Positions 52,987-60,905 are shown, counted from the stretch's first letter. The stretch: DNA of 64,000 nucleotides from Paracidovorax avenae (GCF_040892545.1 NZ_CP156079.1:2887501-2951500), one strand, 5' to 3'. Translations and numbers: made by a program. The notes: generated from the sequence alone by a model not told the origin.

Positions 52987-55386
52987 TCAGGCGGAAACAA
53001 GCTCTCTGGCCAGGGCCACTTCGATGCTTTCGCCTTCCGATTCGTTGAGGACATCAAGCCCGCTTTCCGGCATCTCGCCGGACGTGGACTGCGACACGGC
53101 GATCTTCTTGGCCATGAGCCGCAGGCATTCCATCTGGCTAGTTCCGGCGTAGCCGAAGAACACGACATGGACCTCGTGCTCTTGGCCGATGCGCCAGGAA
53201 CGACGCGCTGCCTGCAGCATGGTGTAGACGTTGAAGCCCGACTGCATGAACGCGATGGTTGGAAAGTCGAACAGGTCGAGGCCGGTCTTGACGAGCTCCG
53301 GGTTGGTGATCAGCACATCGATGCCACGCTCGACCTGGTCAGCGACCCAGTCTTCCCGCTTCGACGCATCCACGCTGGCGCGCAGCACGCCGACCTTGAA
53401 CCCTCGGGCTTCCAGGAGCAACCTCAGCCTGGCCGTGGTGTCCCGTGCACCGGAGTAGATCGAGTACACCAGCACTTTGCGACCGCGTGCCTTCTCACGC
53501 GCACAGAGCTCGATGAGCTTCGCTTCCTTCGGCATGCAGGCCGTCTCCTGGAAGATGGCCGGCTGCAGGTGCAGCAAGCTCTTCGTCCTCGGATGGCGCA
53601 CGGTCTCCGTTCGGAACGCGCACTCGGGCCACGCGAGCAGCACGTTCATCACCACGCCCAGTAGCGTGTTGTCTCCAACAGCCAGGGCCTGCCGCAGGAT
53701 CGCGACCAGCTTGGCACTCATTACTGCGTAGGCTTCTGCCTGCTCCGTTGACATGTCGACGTCGATGAAGCTCTCGGTGTAGTCCGGGAGCACCTTCTGG
53801 CCGATGTCGCGCAGCTTGAGGAACACAGTAATCGGCAGCACGTAGCGCATCAGGCCGACGGGGCCGAAGCCTGGCGCCTTGCTGGTGCGGACCGTGAGGC
53901 TTCTCGCCTTCGCGGTGCGATGCGACGATGCCGCCGACTCCTTGTAGACGTCCTTGAGCACGCCGTGCGCCCTCATGAAGCCCATCGTGGCGGAAGCCAT
54001 GGATCCGGACTTGGAAGGCCGGAACCCGTCCGCGAGCAAGGCCCGTGGGTTCACGCGCCAGAGCAGGTGAAACAGGTCGTCCGCATAGCCACCCATCAGC
54101 GTGCCGGTCAGCAGCAGCACCTTGCGGCACTGGCTGGCCAACACGCCCATGGCCTGACCCTGGGCCGAGCCTTCGTTCTTGTACTCGTGCCCCTCGTCGA
54201 CCACCAGGAGCCCGAAATAGTCCCGCGGCAAGTAGCGCTTGATGAACTCGGTCGGCTGGTAGCCGCCCTGCCCGATCGAGAACTCGAAGTTCGCGAGCGA
54301 GCGTTCCATGCGCTTGGCCTGGCGATCGCTGAAGACGAGATCTCCGTTCTCGTCCATCAGGTTCACGAACTCGTACACGTTGTCCTCGAGCATCGCGGCC
54401 AGCGTTTGATCGCCGAAGGCCTTCAGGAGCCTCGTCGCCGACGCCGGCCCGATGGTCGGCAGTTGCTGCAGCGCGCCATGAACCAGGTCGTGCATCGATT
54501 CGATGGGGCGGCCTGCCCGGATCAGCGTCCACAGCGTGGATCCACAGTGCTCGCAGCGCATGCGCCTATCCCCGAAGACCGCCTTCGCGAGCTCCATGGA
54601 CATCGGCATGCTCTCGCCGTCACCCGCCTTCGATTCGATGGGCCGCATGCAGTCGGGGCAACATGCCACCGACATGCGGTCACCATCGACCACGATGCGC
54701 CGTTCGATCAGAGACGGACGCCAGTGAAAACCCATCCGCATGCGCACTCGGCCCAGAACGAAAAACTCGGGTTGTGAGCTCTCCAGACCGAGACGGGCGC
54801 GCAGGGTGAGCAGCTTGCGAAGGGTGTCAGGTCCGTTGAGCACCCAGACACGCGCGTTCGGCACGGTTTCCATGATCTCGCGCCGCCACTTGTAGACCAG
54901 GTGGGGCGGAGAGATCACCAGGGTGCGGGGATGGCTATCCTGCATGACCGCGGCCGCGCAGATCGCCATCATGGTCTTGCCTGTCCCCATCTCAGCGTTG
55001 AGCACGGCGGCGGGTTCGTCCTGGTCGACGAGCAGTTTCACGATGGCCTGCACTGCCTCTGCCTGTGGCTCGAAGGGCTGGCGCTTGAGCGTTCCGAGGA
55101 TCCTCTTGCGTGCCTGCCAGGCCTCCGTGGCCTGGTCCCGGTCGGGTACGTACACGGGTGGGTGTTGCGATCGCACCTGCTGTAGCAGGCCTTGGCCGAA
55201 GCTCCGAATGAAGTCGCCCAGGGCGATGGTTTCATCGAAGACGTCGGCTACGGTGCCACTGTGCGGTTCCGTGGCCACACCAGCGCGCCGCGGCTCGGAC
55301 GGTGCGTGAGCGGCCGCCGGCGCGGCGAGGTTCTCCGCCGGCGCGGCGATCGCTTCCGAGGTGTCGAAAAAGGTGACGTCATTCAT
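52987..55386 (-). CDS. SNF2/DEAD-like helicase with zinc-finger insert
   Basis: 799 residues from ATG 55386 with TGGAGC upstream. Superfamily 2 motifs are: P-loop AEMGTGKTMM (about 130), ISPPHLVYKWRREI, DEGH (LLVVDEGHEYKNEG), LLTGTLMGGYADDLFHLLW, and the C-terminal NPELVKTGLDLFDFPTIAFMQ with QAARRSWRIGQ, which is typical of SNF2-like proteins. An insert with CCPDCMRPIES and RCEHCGSTLW (about 225-275) is probably a zinc finger. Such helicases are common ICE genes, often near a methyltransferase as here (58841). A part in replication or in countering host defence is possible. Confidence 0.88.
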   Translation of the reverse strand: MNDVTFFDTSEAIAAPAENLAAPAAAHAPSEPRRAGVATEPHSGTVADVFDETIALGDFIRSFGQGLLQQVRSQHPPVYVPDRDQATEAWQARKRILGTLKRQPFEPQAEAVQAIVKLLVDQDEPAAVLNAEMGTGKTMMAICAAAVMQDSHPRTLVISPPHLVYKWRREIMETVPNARVWVLNGPDTLRKLLTLRARLGLESSQPEFFVLGRVRMRMGFHWRPSLIERRIVVDGDRMSVACCPDCMRPIESKAGDGESMPMSMELAKAVFGDRRMRCEHCGSTLWTLIRAGRPIESMHDLVHGALQQLPTIGPASATRLLKAFGDQTLAAMLEDNVYEFVNLMDENGDLVFSDRQAKRMERSLANFEFSIGQGGYQPTEFIKRYLPRDYFGLLVVDEGHEYKNEGSAQGQAMGVLASQCRKVLLLTGTLMGGYADDLFHLLWRVNPRALLADGFRPSKSGSMASATMGFMRAHGVLKDVYKESAASSHRTAKARSLTVRTSKAPGFGPVGLMRYVLPITVFLKLRDIGQKVLPDYTESFIDVDMSTEQAEAYAVMSAKLVAILRQALAVGDNTLLGVVMNVLLAWPECAFRTETVRHPRTKSLLHLQPAIFQETACMPKEAKLIELCAREKARGRKVLVYSIYSGARDTTARLRLLLEARGFKVGVLRASVDASKREDWVADQVERGIDVLITNPELVKTGLDLFDFPTIAFMQSGFNVYTMLQAARRSWRIGQEHEVHVVFFGYAGTSQMECLRLMAKKIAVSQSTSGEMPESGLDVLNESEGESIEVALARELVSA

Positions 55387-55440
55387 GTGCTGCTCCAGAA
55401 ATGAAAAGAGCGATCGCCCGAAATCGGGAGATCGCTCATG
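55387..55440 (-). terminator. Hairpin with T-run in the helicase leader
   Basis: GAGCGATC (55408-55415) and its complement (55430-55437) enclose CCCGA/TCGGG; leftward the stem is followed by TTTTCATTTC and then the GGAG of the helicase gene. It reads as a terminator or attenuator between the 200-aa gene and the helicase. The last stem bases GCTC could instead pair with the GGAGC ribosome-binding site. Confidence 0.65.
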
Positions 55441-55490
55441 CGGTTGAGGAAATGGTGGCCCTGCTGCTGCAGGGCCTGTACGGTAGGTGG

Positions 55491-56093
55491 TCAGGCGGTG
55501 AGAACGCCTGACCGCACACAAGCACTGACGTGCCGTACGAAATGGTCGGTCACGCTGACGCGCACGGCAGTCGCCCGACCGATGGGCTCGTAGAGCCCGG
55601 TGCCGAGCGCCGCCATGGCGCCCTTCTCCCGGGCCCACGCCATCAGCGGCCGCTGCCAGGTGTCGAGCAATGCGACCGGTGAAAGCTCCTTGAGCAGCTC
55701 CCAGGCCGCAGCATCGATCGGCTGATCCGCGTGGCTCACGATCCAACCGATGCGGTTGGCCTTATCTACCTCTCGCATCCGCTTGTCGTAGATCCAGGTT
55801 TGCGACAGCGGTCCGAACAGGTTCTGCCGCGGCAATCGCCCGCTGTGCTTGGCCAGTCGTTCTGTTGGGCCGATTCCGACCTGGTGGCGACGGCCGGCTC
55901 CGTTCACGAGATTGAAGCTGGTGATACCTGCCTCGGCTCTGCTCCCCAGTTCCACGGCCGCAACGAACTGCATGGCAGATGCGTCACGGCCGTAGAACGA
56001 GAGAAACATCAGTTCTCCGTCATCGTCGCGAAGGCAGGCATCGACCCAGAGATCGGCGAAGCCCTCGATGCGGTACAGGGTGGTGTCGTTCAT
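55491..56093 (-). CDS. Hypothetical ICE protein (200 aa)
   Basis: ATG 56093 (MNDTTLYRIEGFADLWVDACL), chosen because CGGAG lies seven bases upstream; the open frame continues to 56279, but through structured leader DNA. The protein is soluble, alpha/beta, with FLSFYGRDASAMQFVAAVELGS and SQTWIYDKRMREVDKANRIGWIVS. I do not recognise a named family. Its ribosome-binding site is buried in a perfect hairpin. Confidence 0.7.
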   Translation of the reverse strand: MNDTTLYRIEGFADLWVDACLRDDDGELMFLSFYGRDASAMQFVAAVELGSRAEAGITSFNLVNGAGRRHQVGIGPTERLAKHSGRLPRQNLFGPLSQTWIYDKRMREVDKANRIGWIVSHADQPIDAAAWELLKELSPVALLDTWQRPLMAWAREKGAMAALGTGLYEPIGRATAVRVSVTDHFVRHVSACVRSGVLTA

Positions 56094-56150
56094 GGATGGC
56101 TCCGGAAAGATGCGGAGCCGCCCTGCGGGGCGTGCCCCGCAGAGGGTTGG
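56094..56150 (-). promoter_or_regulatory. Two-hairpin leader of the 200-aa gene, SD sequestered
   Basis: CTGCGGGGC (56123-56131) pairs with GCCCCGCAG (56134-56142). GGCTCCG (56098-56104) pairs with CGGAGCC (56113-56119) and covers the ribosome-binding site, ending five bases before the ATG. The leftward leader begins with CAACCC. Confidence 0.65.
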
Positions 56151-56163
56151 AGAGAGAAGAGCT

Positions 56164-56418
56164 TCATTCCCCGGAGGGAACGAACACCCAAGCCGAGATC
56201 CAGACGCCGCCCTCGCCTCGGCAGACCAGAGGCGCATCGCAGATCTCGCAAGTGTCAGATGCGTACAGCTCGTGGGCACGGGCGATCTCGGGCGCTGCGC
56301 AATCGCGGTCGTGATCGAGCCGTCGTATGCATTGGTCCAGCTCGTTCAATGCGTTGGCGCGATTTCCGAGCTCCCAGTTGCATACGACCGCCCGGGTGCG
56401 GGCTTCCAATTCATGCAT
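56164..56418 (-). CDS. Small Cys-containing hypothetical protein (84 aa)
   Basis: ATG 56418 overlaps the end of the upstream gene (ATGCATGA). A helical N-terminus (LEARTRAVVCNWELGNRANALNELDQCIRRL) precedes a C-terminal CEICDAPLVC segment, a C-x2-C ... C pattern that may bind zinc, and a hydrophobic end (GGVWISAWVFVPSGE). No family is recognised. Translation probably depends on the upstream gene. Confidence 0.65.
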   Translation of the reverse strand: MHELEARTRAVVCNWELGNRANALNELDQCIRRLDHDRDCAAPEIARAHELYASDTCEICDAPLVCRGEGGVWISAWVFVPSGE

Positions 56419-56785
56419 GGCCGCTCTCCTCGTTCGCCAAAGCGAGGTCGATGGAGCGCTGCTTGGCATAGTGCAGATCGATGGCTATTCGCACGAGCGG
56501 AAGCTGGATCAGCGCCCGCTCGTGGAAATCCCTCACGGCCGCCTCGGTGACGTCGGTGACTGGCAGGGCCGCGATCGTCTCCCGGAAGTCGCCGCAACCA
56601 CCGCCGTTGCTGGAGGAATGCACGAGCGTCATGCCGTGCTTGCGGTACGTCAGGGCACGCGTGGCCAGGCAACCGAGGGATTGCCTGCCAGTTGAAAGAT
56701 GCACTTCCATCGCATCATCCAGCTGGACGATCGTGAGCGCGCGTGGGCCGTCTTCGGCCGGAAAGTAGATGGTGTCGTTCGTCAT
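56411..56785 (-). CDS. Hypothetical ICE protein (124 aa)
   Basis: ATG 56785 with AAGGAGCG upstream. It starts MTNDTIYFPAEDGPRALTIVQLDD and continues with helices (TDVTEAAVRDFHERALIQLPLVRIAIDLHYAKQ). A soluble protein of unknown role, first of a two-gene unit. Its leader contains a 10-bp GC-rich stem. Confidence 0.65.
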   Translation of the reverse strand: MTNDTIYFPAEDGPRALTIVQLDDAMEVHLSTGRQSLGCLATRALTYRKHGMTLVHSSSNGGGCGDFRETIAALPVTDVTEAAVRDFHERALIQLPLVRIAIDLHYAKQRSIDLALANEESGHA

Positions 56786-56850
56786 GGTTCGCTCCTTGTG
56801 GATGGGCGCGAGACATGCCCCCTACGGGACGTGCCCGCAGGGGTGGATAA
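56786..56850 (-). promoter_or_regulatory. Leader hairpin of the 124-aa gene
   Basis: CCCCTACGGG (56819-56828) pairs with CCCGCAGGGG (56834-56843) along ten positions, with one G-U type pair. A weaker TCGC/GCGA pairing surrounds the ribosome-binding site. Confidence 0.55.
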
Positions 56851-56885
56851 AAGTGAGAAAGCCAGGACCTCGGAAGGTCCGCGCA

Positions 56886-56990
56886 CTTGAATGGCTTCAG
56901 TGCGTTCCAAAACCGCCTTGGAGATGGGTTCAAGCGGTTTTCCATAGCGGGGTAGCCGTCGCTATGGAAAACCGGCTGGTGCCGGTTTAA
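56886..56990 (-). repeat. Structured repeat element, copy R1
   Basis: On the + strand CGGTTTTCCATAGC (56935-56948) pairs perfectly with its complement (56961-56974), followed by AACCGGC-TGGT-GCCGGTT. A preceding AAAACCGC can pair with GCGGTTTT of the same stem, giving an alternative fold. Order of parts matches copies R2 and R3, but the stem bases differ while pairing is kept. Confidence 0.65.
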
Positions 56991-57071
56991 AGACGTCGCT
57001 CATTGCGCGGAAGGTCCGCCGTGAGCGGTGCACGCGTGGCGGAGCGAAGAAATCGACGAGGCCGCTGACGT

Positions 57072-57377
57072 TCAGGCCGTTGGAGTGGAAGTTGGCGGAG
57101 GTGAAATCGAAACTACCGAAGACGGCCGCAGCTTTACGAACTCGACGCCGGCGGAGAGCTCGGCATAGGTCGGATTGATTGCCGCGCCCGTGGCATCGCA
57201 AACGATGGTCACGTAGTCGCTTTGGACATCCGCGACGCGCCATTCGTGACCCGGCGCTGTGGTCCGCTCCCGGCTGCAATGGTCGAGATCGAGCTCAGCG
57301 TTGACGTTGACGTATCGATCGCCCACCGCGGGAGCAATGGTCGCGTTCGGTGAGGGTTCAGATGGGGTAGGTTCCAT
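57072..57377 (-). CDS. Hypothetical protein (101 aa)
   Basis: ATG 57377 with AAGAAG. A small beta-rich protein (VGDRYVNVNAELDLDHC; HEWRVADVQSDYVTIVC; GVEFVKLRPSSVVSI) with Pro/Ser-rich ends. Two Cys are present. No family is recognised. The gene lies between two structured non-coding stretches. Confidence 0.6.
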   Translation of the reverse strand: MEPTPSEPSPNATIAPAVGDRYVNVNAELDLDHCSRERTTAPGHEWRVADVQSDYVTIVCDATGAAINPTYAELSAGVEFVKLRPSSVVSISPPPTSTPTA

Positions 57378-57463
57378 AGTTCTTCTTGTGGTTGGCCAGG
57401 ATGGGCCGCGCGCGGCGGCCCGTCTGGATGGTGATCGAGGCGCGGAGCCGCGCCAGGTGTTTT
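57378..57463 (-). promoter_or_regulatory. Leader hairpins of the 101-aa gene
   Basis: GGGCCGC (57403-57409) pairs with GCGGCCC (57415-57421), and GGCGCGG (57439-57445) with CCGCGCC (57448-57454). Both stems are perfect. Confidence 0.55.
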
Positions 57464-57796
57464 TTAGTATTCGCTCGGCAACAAGATCGTGGTCACGCTC
57501 CTATCGCTTTCGGTGATGACCCATAGACGGGTTGCAGCATCGACGCGATATGTCGAAAGAATCCGTCCGCCCGAGCGCACCGCCTTATCGTTGCAGCGCT
57601 TGTCCTCGTCGCAAAGATCACCCCAGTCGCCACTTTGGTGGCGCGAAACGATTCTGAGTGCGCTGATGACTCCACTGAACAGGTACGGCGCGGCGCCCTG
57701 CGTCACCGTGAGCTCGCCGAGAGGGAAGAGCTCCGTCGTTGGCGCCGAGGCCGAGGGTGCGCCGCCGGCGGACGGCGCTGCTTCGATGAGATTCAT
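57464..57796 (-). CDS. Plasmid/ICE-related small protein (110 aa)
   Basis: ATG 57796. The core LFPLGELTVTQGAAPYLF, RHQSGDWGDLCDEDKRCNDKAVRSGGRILSTY and RLWVITESDRSVTTILLPSEY belong to a very common small protein family of conjugative elements, often labelled plasmid-related protein. Function is unknown. The family call rests on recognition of these segments. Confidence 0.8.
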   Translation of the reverse strand: MNLIEAAPSAGGAPSASAPTTELFPLGELTVTQGAAPYLFSGVISALRIVSRHQSGDWGDLCDEDKRCNDKAVRSGGRILSTYRVDAATRLWVITESDRSVTTILLPSEY

Positions 57797-57850
57797 AGAT
57801 TGCTCCAGTACGGAGGGCATGCCCCTGTGGGGCGTGTCCCCACAGGGTTA
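57797..57850 (-). promoter_or_regulatory. Two-hairpin leader of the 110-aa gene
   Basis: CCCTGTGGGG (57823-57832) pairs perfectly with CCCCACAGGG (57838-57847). CTCC (57803-57806), the complement of the ribosome-binding site, faces GGAG (57812-57815). Leftward leader starts TAACCC. Confidence 0.65.
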
Positions 57851-57877
57851 GTAAATGGCGTGCATTCGGCCTGTCGG

Positions 57878-58258
57878 TTAGGCCGGCTGCTGCCCTGGCT
57901 GAGGAGCGTCCGACTTGGCGGCGGAGGCCTCGAGGCGCGCGTAGTGCTCGCGCACGTCGCGCTTGATGGCATCGAGCCGCAGCAAAGCCTGCTCATGCTG
58001 GATCCGCACGATCGACTCCGTGCAGCGCGCCGGTTTCGATGCGAAAACCAGGGCGGAGAAGTCTCCGCCGCCGGTGCCGAGGCCCATCCGGTGTACGAGC
58101 GAGCGATCGCCCGTGATCTCGTGCACCGTGGCGTTGGTGGTCAGCCGACCGGAGATGCTGTTCCGGCAGGTACGCAAATGCAGCATCTGCGCGTTCCCGA
58201 GTTCGAGCTCGGTGAAGGCGGTCCAGCCGCCGCGGTCTTTGGTCAAACGAGTATTCAT
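57878..58258 (-). CDS. Hypothetical ICE protein (126 aa)
   Basis: ATG 58258 with AAAGG upstream inside a hairpin. Starts MNTRLTKDRGGWTAFTELELG and ends in a helix plus a Gln/Pro-rich tail. The segment LHLRTCRNSISGRLTTNATVHEI is beta-like. Conserved-looking and soluble, but not assigned to a named family. Confidence 0.65.
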   Translation of the reverse strand: MNTRLTKDRGGWTAFTELELGNAQMLHLRTCRNSISGRLTTNATVHEITGDRSLVHRMGLGTGGGDFSALVFASKPARCTESIVRIQHEQALLRLDAIKRDVREHYARLEASAAKSDAPQPGQQPA

Positions 58259-58320
58259 GGTGGCAGTGCCTTTCAAAGGGTGCAGCGCCACCCCAGCGGG
58301 AGTAGCCCTGCTGGGTTGAT
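58259..58320 (-). promoter_or_regulatory. Two-hairpin leader of the 126-aa gene, SD sequestered
   Basis: GGTGGC (58259-58264), directly next to the ATG, pairs with GCCACC (58287-58292), and inside it CCTTT (58269-58273) pairs with AAAGG (58275-58279), covering the ribosome-binding site. CCCAGC-GGG (58292-58300) pairs with CCC and GCTGGG (58306-58315). Leftward leader starts CAACCC. Confidence 0.65.
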
Positions 58321-58373
58321 GAAGTAGTAGTTGAAGATTGCTCCTGCAGCTCGCGCCGCGCCGCACGTTTCCA

Positions 58374-58475
58374 GAGCTCAACGTGCTGAAACCAATGGTC
58401 TAGGTTCAAATGGTTTCCCTTGTCGGCCTGGCGTGCCAGGCGGACAAGGGAACCCATCTGGATGGGTTCTTTGGA
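58374..58475 (-). repeat. Structured repeat element, copy R2
   Basis: On the + strand GGTTTCCCTTGTC (58412-58424) pairs with GGACAAGGGAACC (58442-58454) with one bulged T. An inner CCTGGC/GCCAGG caps it, and AACCCATC (58451-58458) with GATGGGTT (58461-58468) forms an adjoining alternative hairpin. The upstream part GCTCAACGTGCTGAAACCA is shared with R3. Confidence 0.7.
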
Positions 58476-58513
58476 CTGCCGGGCGGCAGCAGAGGTGCCT
58501 GGTGAGGCCGAGG

Positions 58514-58765
58514 TCAGTCCGGCAACACCACGTCGGGGGGCAGCGGGCCGTACTTTTCATCCATGCGCTGCAGGATCTCCTTGGCAACGTCCTGCCAGAC
58601 CTTTCCGTCGAAGGCCGGCGAATCGAACACCATGGGATCGGGCTCCTCCGCGACTTGCTTCGCGGCGGAATGGATGGCATTGACGATGAAGACCTGCACG
58701 AGCGGCCCCTTCGGGCTGAACTGCATGAGGTCGGTTACGAACTCGATATTGCTTTGTAGGTTCAT
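58514..58765 (-). CDS. Hypothetical ICE protein (83 aa)
   Basis: ATG 58765 with AAGGAGATAG. A small helical protein (NIEFVTDLMQFSPKGPLVQVFIVNAIHSAAKQVAE; VWQDVAKEILQRMDEKYGPLPPDVVLPD). No recognised family, no membrane segment. The ribosome-binding site is inside a hairpin. Confidence 0.7.
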   Translation of the reverse strand: MNLQSNIEFVTDLMQFSPKGPLVQVFIVNAIHSAAKQVAEEPDPMVFDSPAFDGKVWQDVAKEILQRMDEKYGPLPPDVVLPD

Positions 58766-58823
58766 GGCTATCTCCTTGGGTTGGCGGGACAGCCACCCCC
58801 CAGGGCGTGCTGCCCCCGGGGGT
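58766..58823 (-). promoter_or_regulatory. Two-hairpin leader of the 83-aa gene, SD sequestered
   Basis: GGCTATCTCC (58766-58775) faces GGACAGCC (58787-58794) with one wobble and one bulge, covering the ribosome-binding site next to the ATG. ACCCCC (58795-58800) with GGGGGT (58818-58823) and GGGC with GCCC inside form the upper hairpin. Leftward leader starts CAACCC. Confidence 0.65.
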
Positions 58824-58840
58824 TGAAAACAAACGATGTC

Positions 58841-59968
58841 TCAGGCGATCTTCACCACCTGGCCGAGACGCGAATCGGGCGTGAACTCGATCGCGGTGAT
58901 GACGGGCACGAAGCGGTCGAGAAGCACCACGGTCTGCGATGCGTTCCCGTCGCTGTCGAACTCCACGGTGCTCGTACGCTCCTTGCGCTTGAAGGTGTCG
59001 CCCTTGATCAGGAACACGCGGCCATCTGCAGCTTCAATTCGCCCGACGACCTGGCCGGCCGCGAGGGCCAGCGCGAGATGCCAAGGCGTCAGGTCGCGCA
59101 GGGGTGGGCGACATGCGCCGTAGCGCTGGGTGAAGTGCTGGTTGAGCCCTTCCCAAAGCAGGCTTGACCGGTAGCGCGCAAGCTCGTCTTGCAGCTGCTC
59201 TTCGTCAATTCGCACCGCGTGAAAGACCTGGTCCTGCTCTGGCGGCGCCGGCGGAACGGCATAGGGTTCGAGCTCCCAGCCATCGGGAAGCATGGGCGCG
59301 CCCTCCTCCGAGGCCTGCGCGTCGACGAGCATCTGCAGGGCCGCCTTGCTGGCGTAGCCTGGCCGGCATCGGATTCCGATGACCACGCATTGTTTGAACC
59401 TCCGCTCAGGCGCAGAGAACACGCGCAGGTGGGTGAAATTCCTGGCCAGGTAGGCCCGGATCTCGTCATCCAAGGCGTAGTGCGGCACGACGTAGACAAG
59501 CACGCCACCGTATGCGAGGTATGGGACAGTCTTCCGAAGGAAGGTCCGCTCGAGCCTCTCGGCCTTCTCGGGTTCGGCCAGCAGCTGTCGCTGCGAGGCG
59601 GCGTCCGTGACGCCATAACCGTACGGAGGGTTGAGAAACAGCAGGCCCATGCTCCGGGGGCGCACGATCACATCGTGCATGTCCGCCTGGACCACACGAT
59701 CGAGGATGCCCTTCGCGTGCCGCGCACGCTCGGGATCAAGCTCGATGCCATAGGTCTCTGCGACCTGGTTGTCTGCACCGGAGCGCTCCTGCAGCAGCTG
59801 GCGGAGGTCGGCCAACGCCGTGCCCTCGCCGCAGCATGGATCCAGCATGCGCACGTCCTGCTCCGGCAATCGGAGGAGGTTGGCCACGCGCTCGATCGTT
59901 GCCTCATCGGTGGGGAAGTACCCCGCTTTCACGAAGTTGCGCGCCAGGCGCGCGAACATCAGAGCCAT
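58841..59968 (-). CDS. DNA methyltransferase-like protein (DUF6094 type)
   Basis: 375 residues from ATG 59968. An AdoMet-binding motif MLDPCCGEGTALADL (about 41-55), an acidic loop YGIELDPERA and the N6-adenine/Class I motif NPPYGYG (about 113-119) are all present. The C-terminal half after residue 200 is unlike standard methylases and fits the DUF6094 proteins seen on ICEs. No restriction enzyme is beside it, so it may protect the element's DNA from host restriction rather than form a full system. Confidence 0.85.
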   Translation of the reverse strand: MALMFARLARNFVKAGYFPTDEATIERVANLLRLPEQDVRMLDPCCGEGTALADLRQLLQERSGADNQVAETYGIELDPERARHAKGILDRVVQADMHDVIVRPRSMGLLFLNPPYGYGVTDAASQRQLLAEPEKAERLERTFLRKTVPYLAYGGVLVYVVPHYALDDEIRAYLARNFTHLRVFSAPERRFKQCVVIGIRCRPGYASKAALQMLVDAQASEEGAPMLPDGWELEPYAVPPAPPEQDQVFHAVRIDEEQLQDELARYRSSLLWEGLNQHFTQRYGACRPPLRDLTPWHLALALAAGQVVGRIEAADGRVFLIKGDTFKRKERTSTVEFDSDGNASQTVVLLDRFVPVITAIEFTPDSRLGQVVKIA

Positions 59969-59978
59969 GTCTTGTCCA

Positions 59979-60048
59979 TGAAAGAGAAAAGCCAGCCCGA
60001 GCGAACTCGGGACTGGCTTGTTTGAAAGGGGCGACGCCGAAGCGTCGC
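59979..60048 (-). terminator. Terminator-like hairpin pair before the methyltransferase gene
   Basis: AAGCCAG-CCCGAG (59989-60001) pairs with CTCGGG-A-CTGGCTT (60006-60019), leftward followed by TTTCTCTTTC. A second stem GCGACGC/GCGTCGC (60031-60048) lies upstream, after AACCC. Probably terminates the upstream gene or attenuates this one. Confidence 0.65.
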
Positions 60049-60055
60049 GAGGGTT

Positions 60056-60364
60056 TCACATGTCGTAGCGTTGCGTCCAGTTGCCGGTCGCCAGGGCCTT
60101 CTCGGCTTGTTCCCTCTTGCGCCAGTATTCAACCGACTCCCGCGTGAACGGGCCGTTGTCGGAATACGTGCCCAGGTAGAAACCTGCCTGCGAACGGCAG
60201 ACTTCGAGCGGAAAGCGCTCGCCGTACTGCTCAGCCATCAGGCCGAATTGCTGCGGCGTCACTTCCGTCGTTGCCAGTGCTTGAGATTGAGTCATCAGAT
60301 CGTTCCAGAGGAAGGCGGATTGCTGCTGTGCCACTTCCGTCGTTGCCAGTGCTTGTGCGCGCAT
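60056..60364 (-). CDS. Hypothetical ICE protein (102 aa) with duplicated start region
   Basis: ATG 60364 with TTTGGAGAAA upstream. The N-terminal RAQALATTEVAQQQ is repeated 24 codons later as QSQALATTEVTPQQ, and the DNA ACTTCCGTCGTTGCCAGTGC plus TTG occurs at 60261 and 60333. A second ATG (60295) begins the second copy, so a shorter 79-residue form may be the ancestral protein. The remainder (FGLMAEQYGERFPLEVCRSQ) is helical. No named family. Confidence 0.7.
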   Translation of the reverse strand: MRAQALATTEVAQQQSAFLWNDLMTQSQALATTEVTPQQFGLMAEQYGERFPLEVCRSQAGFYLGTYSDNGPFTRESVEYWRKREQAEKALATGNWTQRYDM

Positions 60365-60430
60365 GAGATTTCTCCAAAGGTGAAAAAAGTGGACAAGCGC
60401 GCCCCCGATGGGACACGGCCCATCCGGGTT
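60365..60430 (-). promoter_or_regulatory. Two-hairpin leader of the 102-aa gene, SD sequestered
   Basis: TTTC-T-CC (60369-60375) pairs with GG-T-GAAA (60379-60385) over the ribosome-binding site. GATGGG (60407-60412) pairs with CCCATC (60419-60424), flanked by CCC/GGG. Leftward leader starts CAACCC. Confidence 0.65.
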
Positions 60431-60562
60431 GAGGTAAGGATTCGTGCGACACTTTTCGGATGACCGATCAGCGAAGCACATTCAGGGTGATTGAAGGCAT
60501 GCCCCAAGAGGATCCGGACATGGTCCATCTCCTCGAAGAGCTCGACGCGCGGGATGCGCTGC

Positions 60563-60847
60563 CTATCCTTCGGCAGCTTTCGCGTCGAAGGAAGGCGGCG
60601 GCAAATTCCGCGCTATCAGTTGTTGCAACAGGCTGTCCGGCAGATCCGCCAACAGATCCGAGCGCGCATAGCACGCCTGAATCAGCTTGACCATCGATCC
60701 GATCTCGCCCGAAGCGACTCGCTCATAAAGGTCGCTGACCTTCTGGTAGTCCTCTTCCGTGCAGATGAGGATCCAGTCGTTGAATGCAGCGTGCACGCTG
60801 GCTCGCTGCTCTGTGCTCCAGTCCGTCGACGGGTGCGGTGAGCTCAT
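60563..60847 (-). CDS. Hypothetical ICE protein (94 aa)
   Basis: ATG 60847, directly after a perfect 10-bp hairpin containing GGAG. Starts MSSPHPSTDWSTEQRASVHAAFNDWILICTEED and continues helical (LYERVASGEIGSMVKLIQACYARSDLLADL). No named family. The rightward frame on the other strand here is a shadow. Confidence 0.65.
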   Translation of the reverse strand: MSSPHPSTDWSTEQRASVHAAFNDWILICTEEDYQKVSDLYERVASGEIGSMVKLIQACYARSDLLADLPDSLLQQLIARNLPPPSFDAKAAEG

Positions 60848-60905
60848 GGTGGTCTCCAAGGTTTCGGAGACCACCGTCCCCTGAGGAACGAGGTCCCCGA
60901 GGGTT
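60848..60905 (-). promoter_or_regulatory. Two-hairpin leader of the 94-aa gene, SD fully sequestered
   Basis: GGTGGTCTCC (60848-60857) and GGAGACCACC (60866-60875) pair perfectly over ten bases with an 8-base loop. The pairing starts right at the ATG and includes the ribosome-binding site. An upper hairpin lies at 60878-60903. Leftward leader starts TAACCC. Confidence 0.75.

Noticed and set aside
58841..59968. Complete restriction-modification system
   Set aside because: Only the methyltransferase is present; no specificity subunit or restriction endonuclease lies in the window.
60460..60841. Rightward frames at 60460-60690 and 60491-60841
   Set aside because: They overlap the supported 94-aa leftward gene, differ from block orientation and have no recognisable motif.
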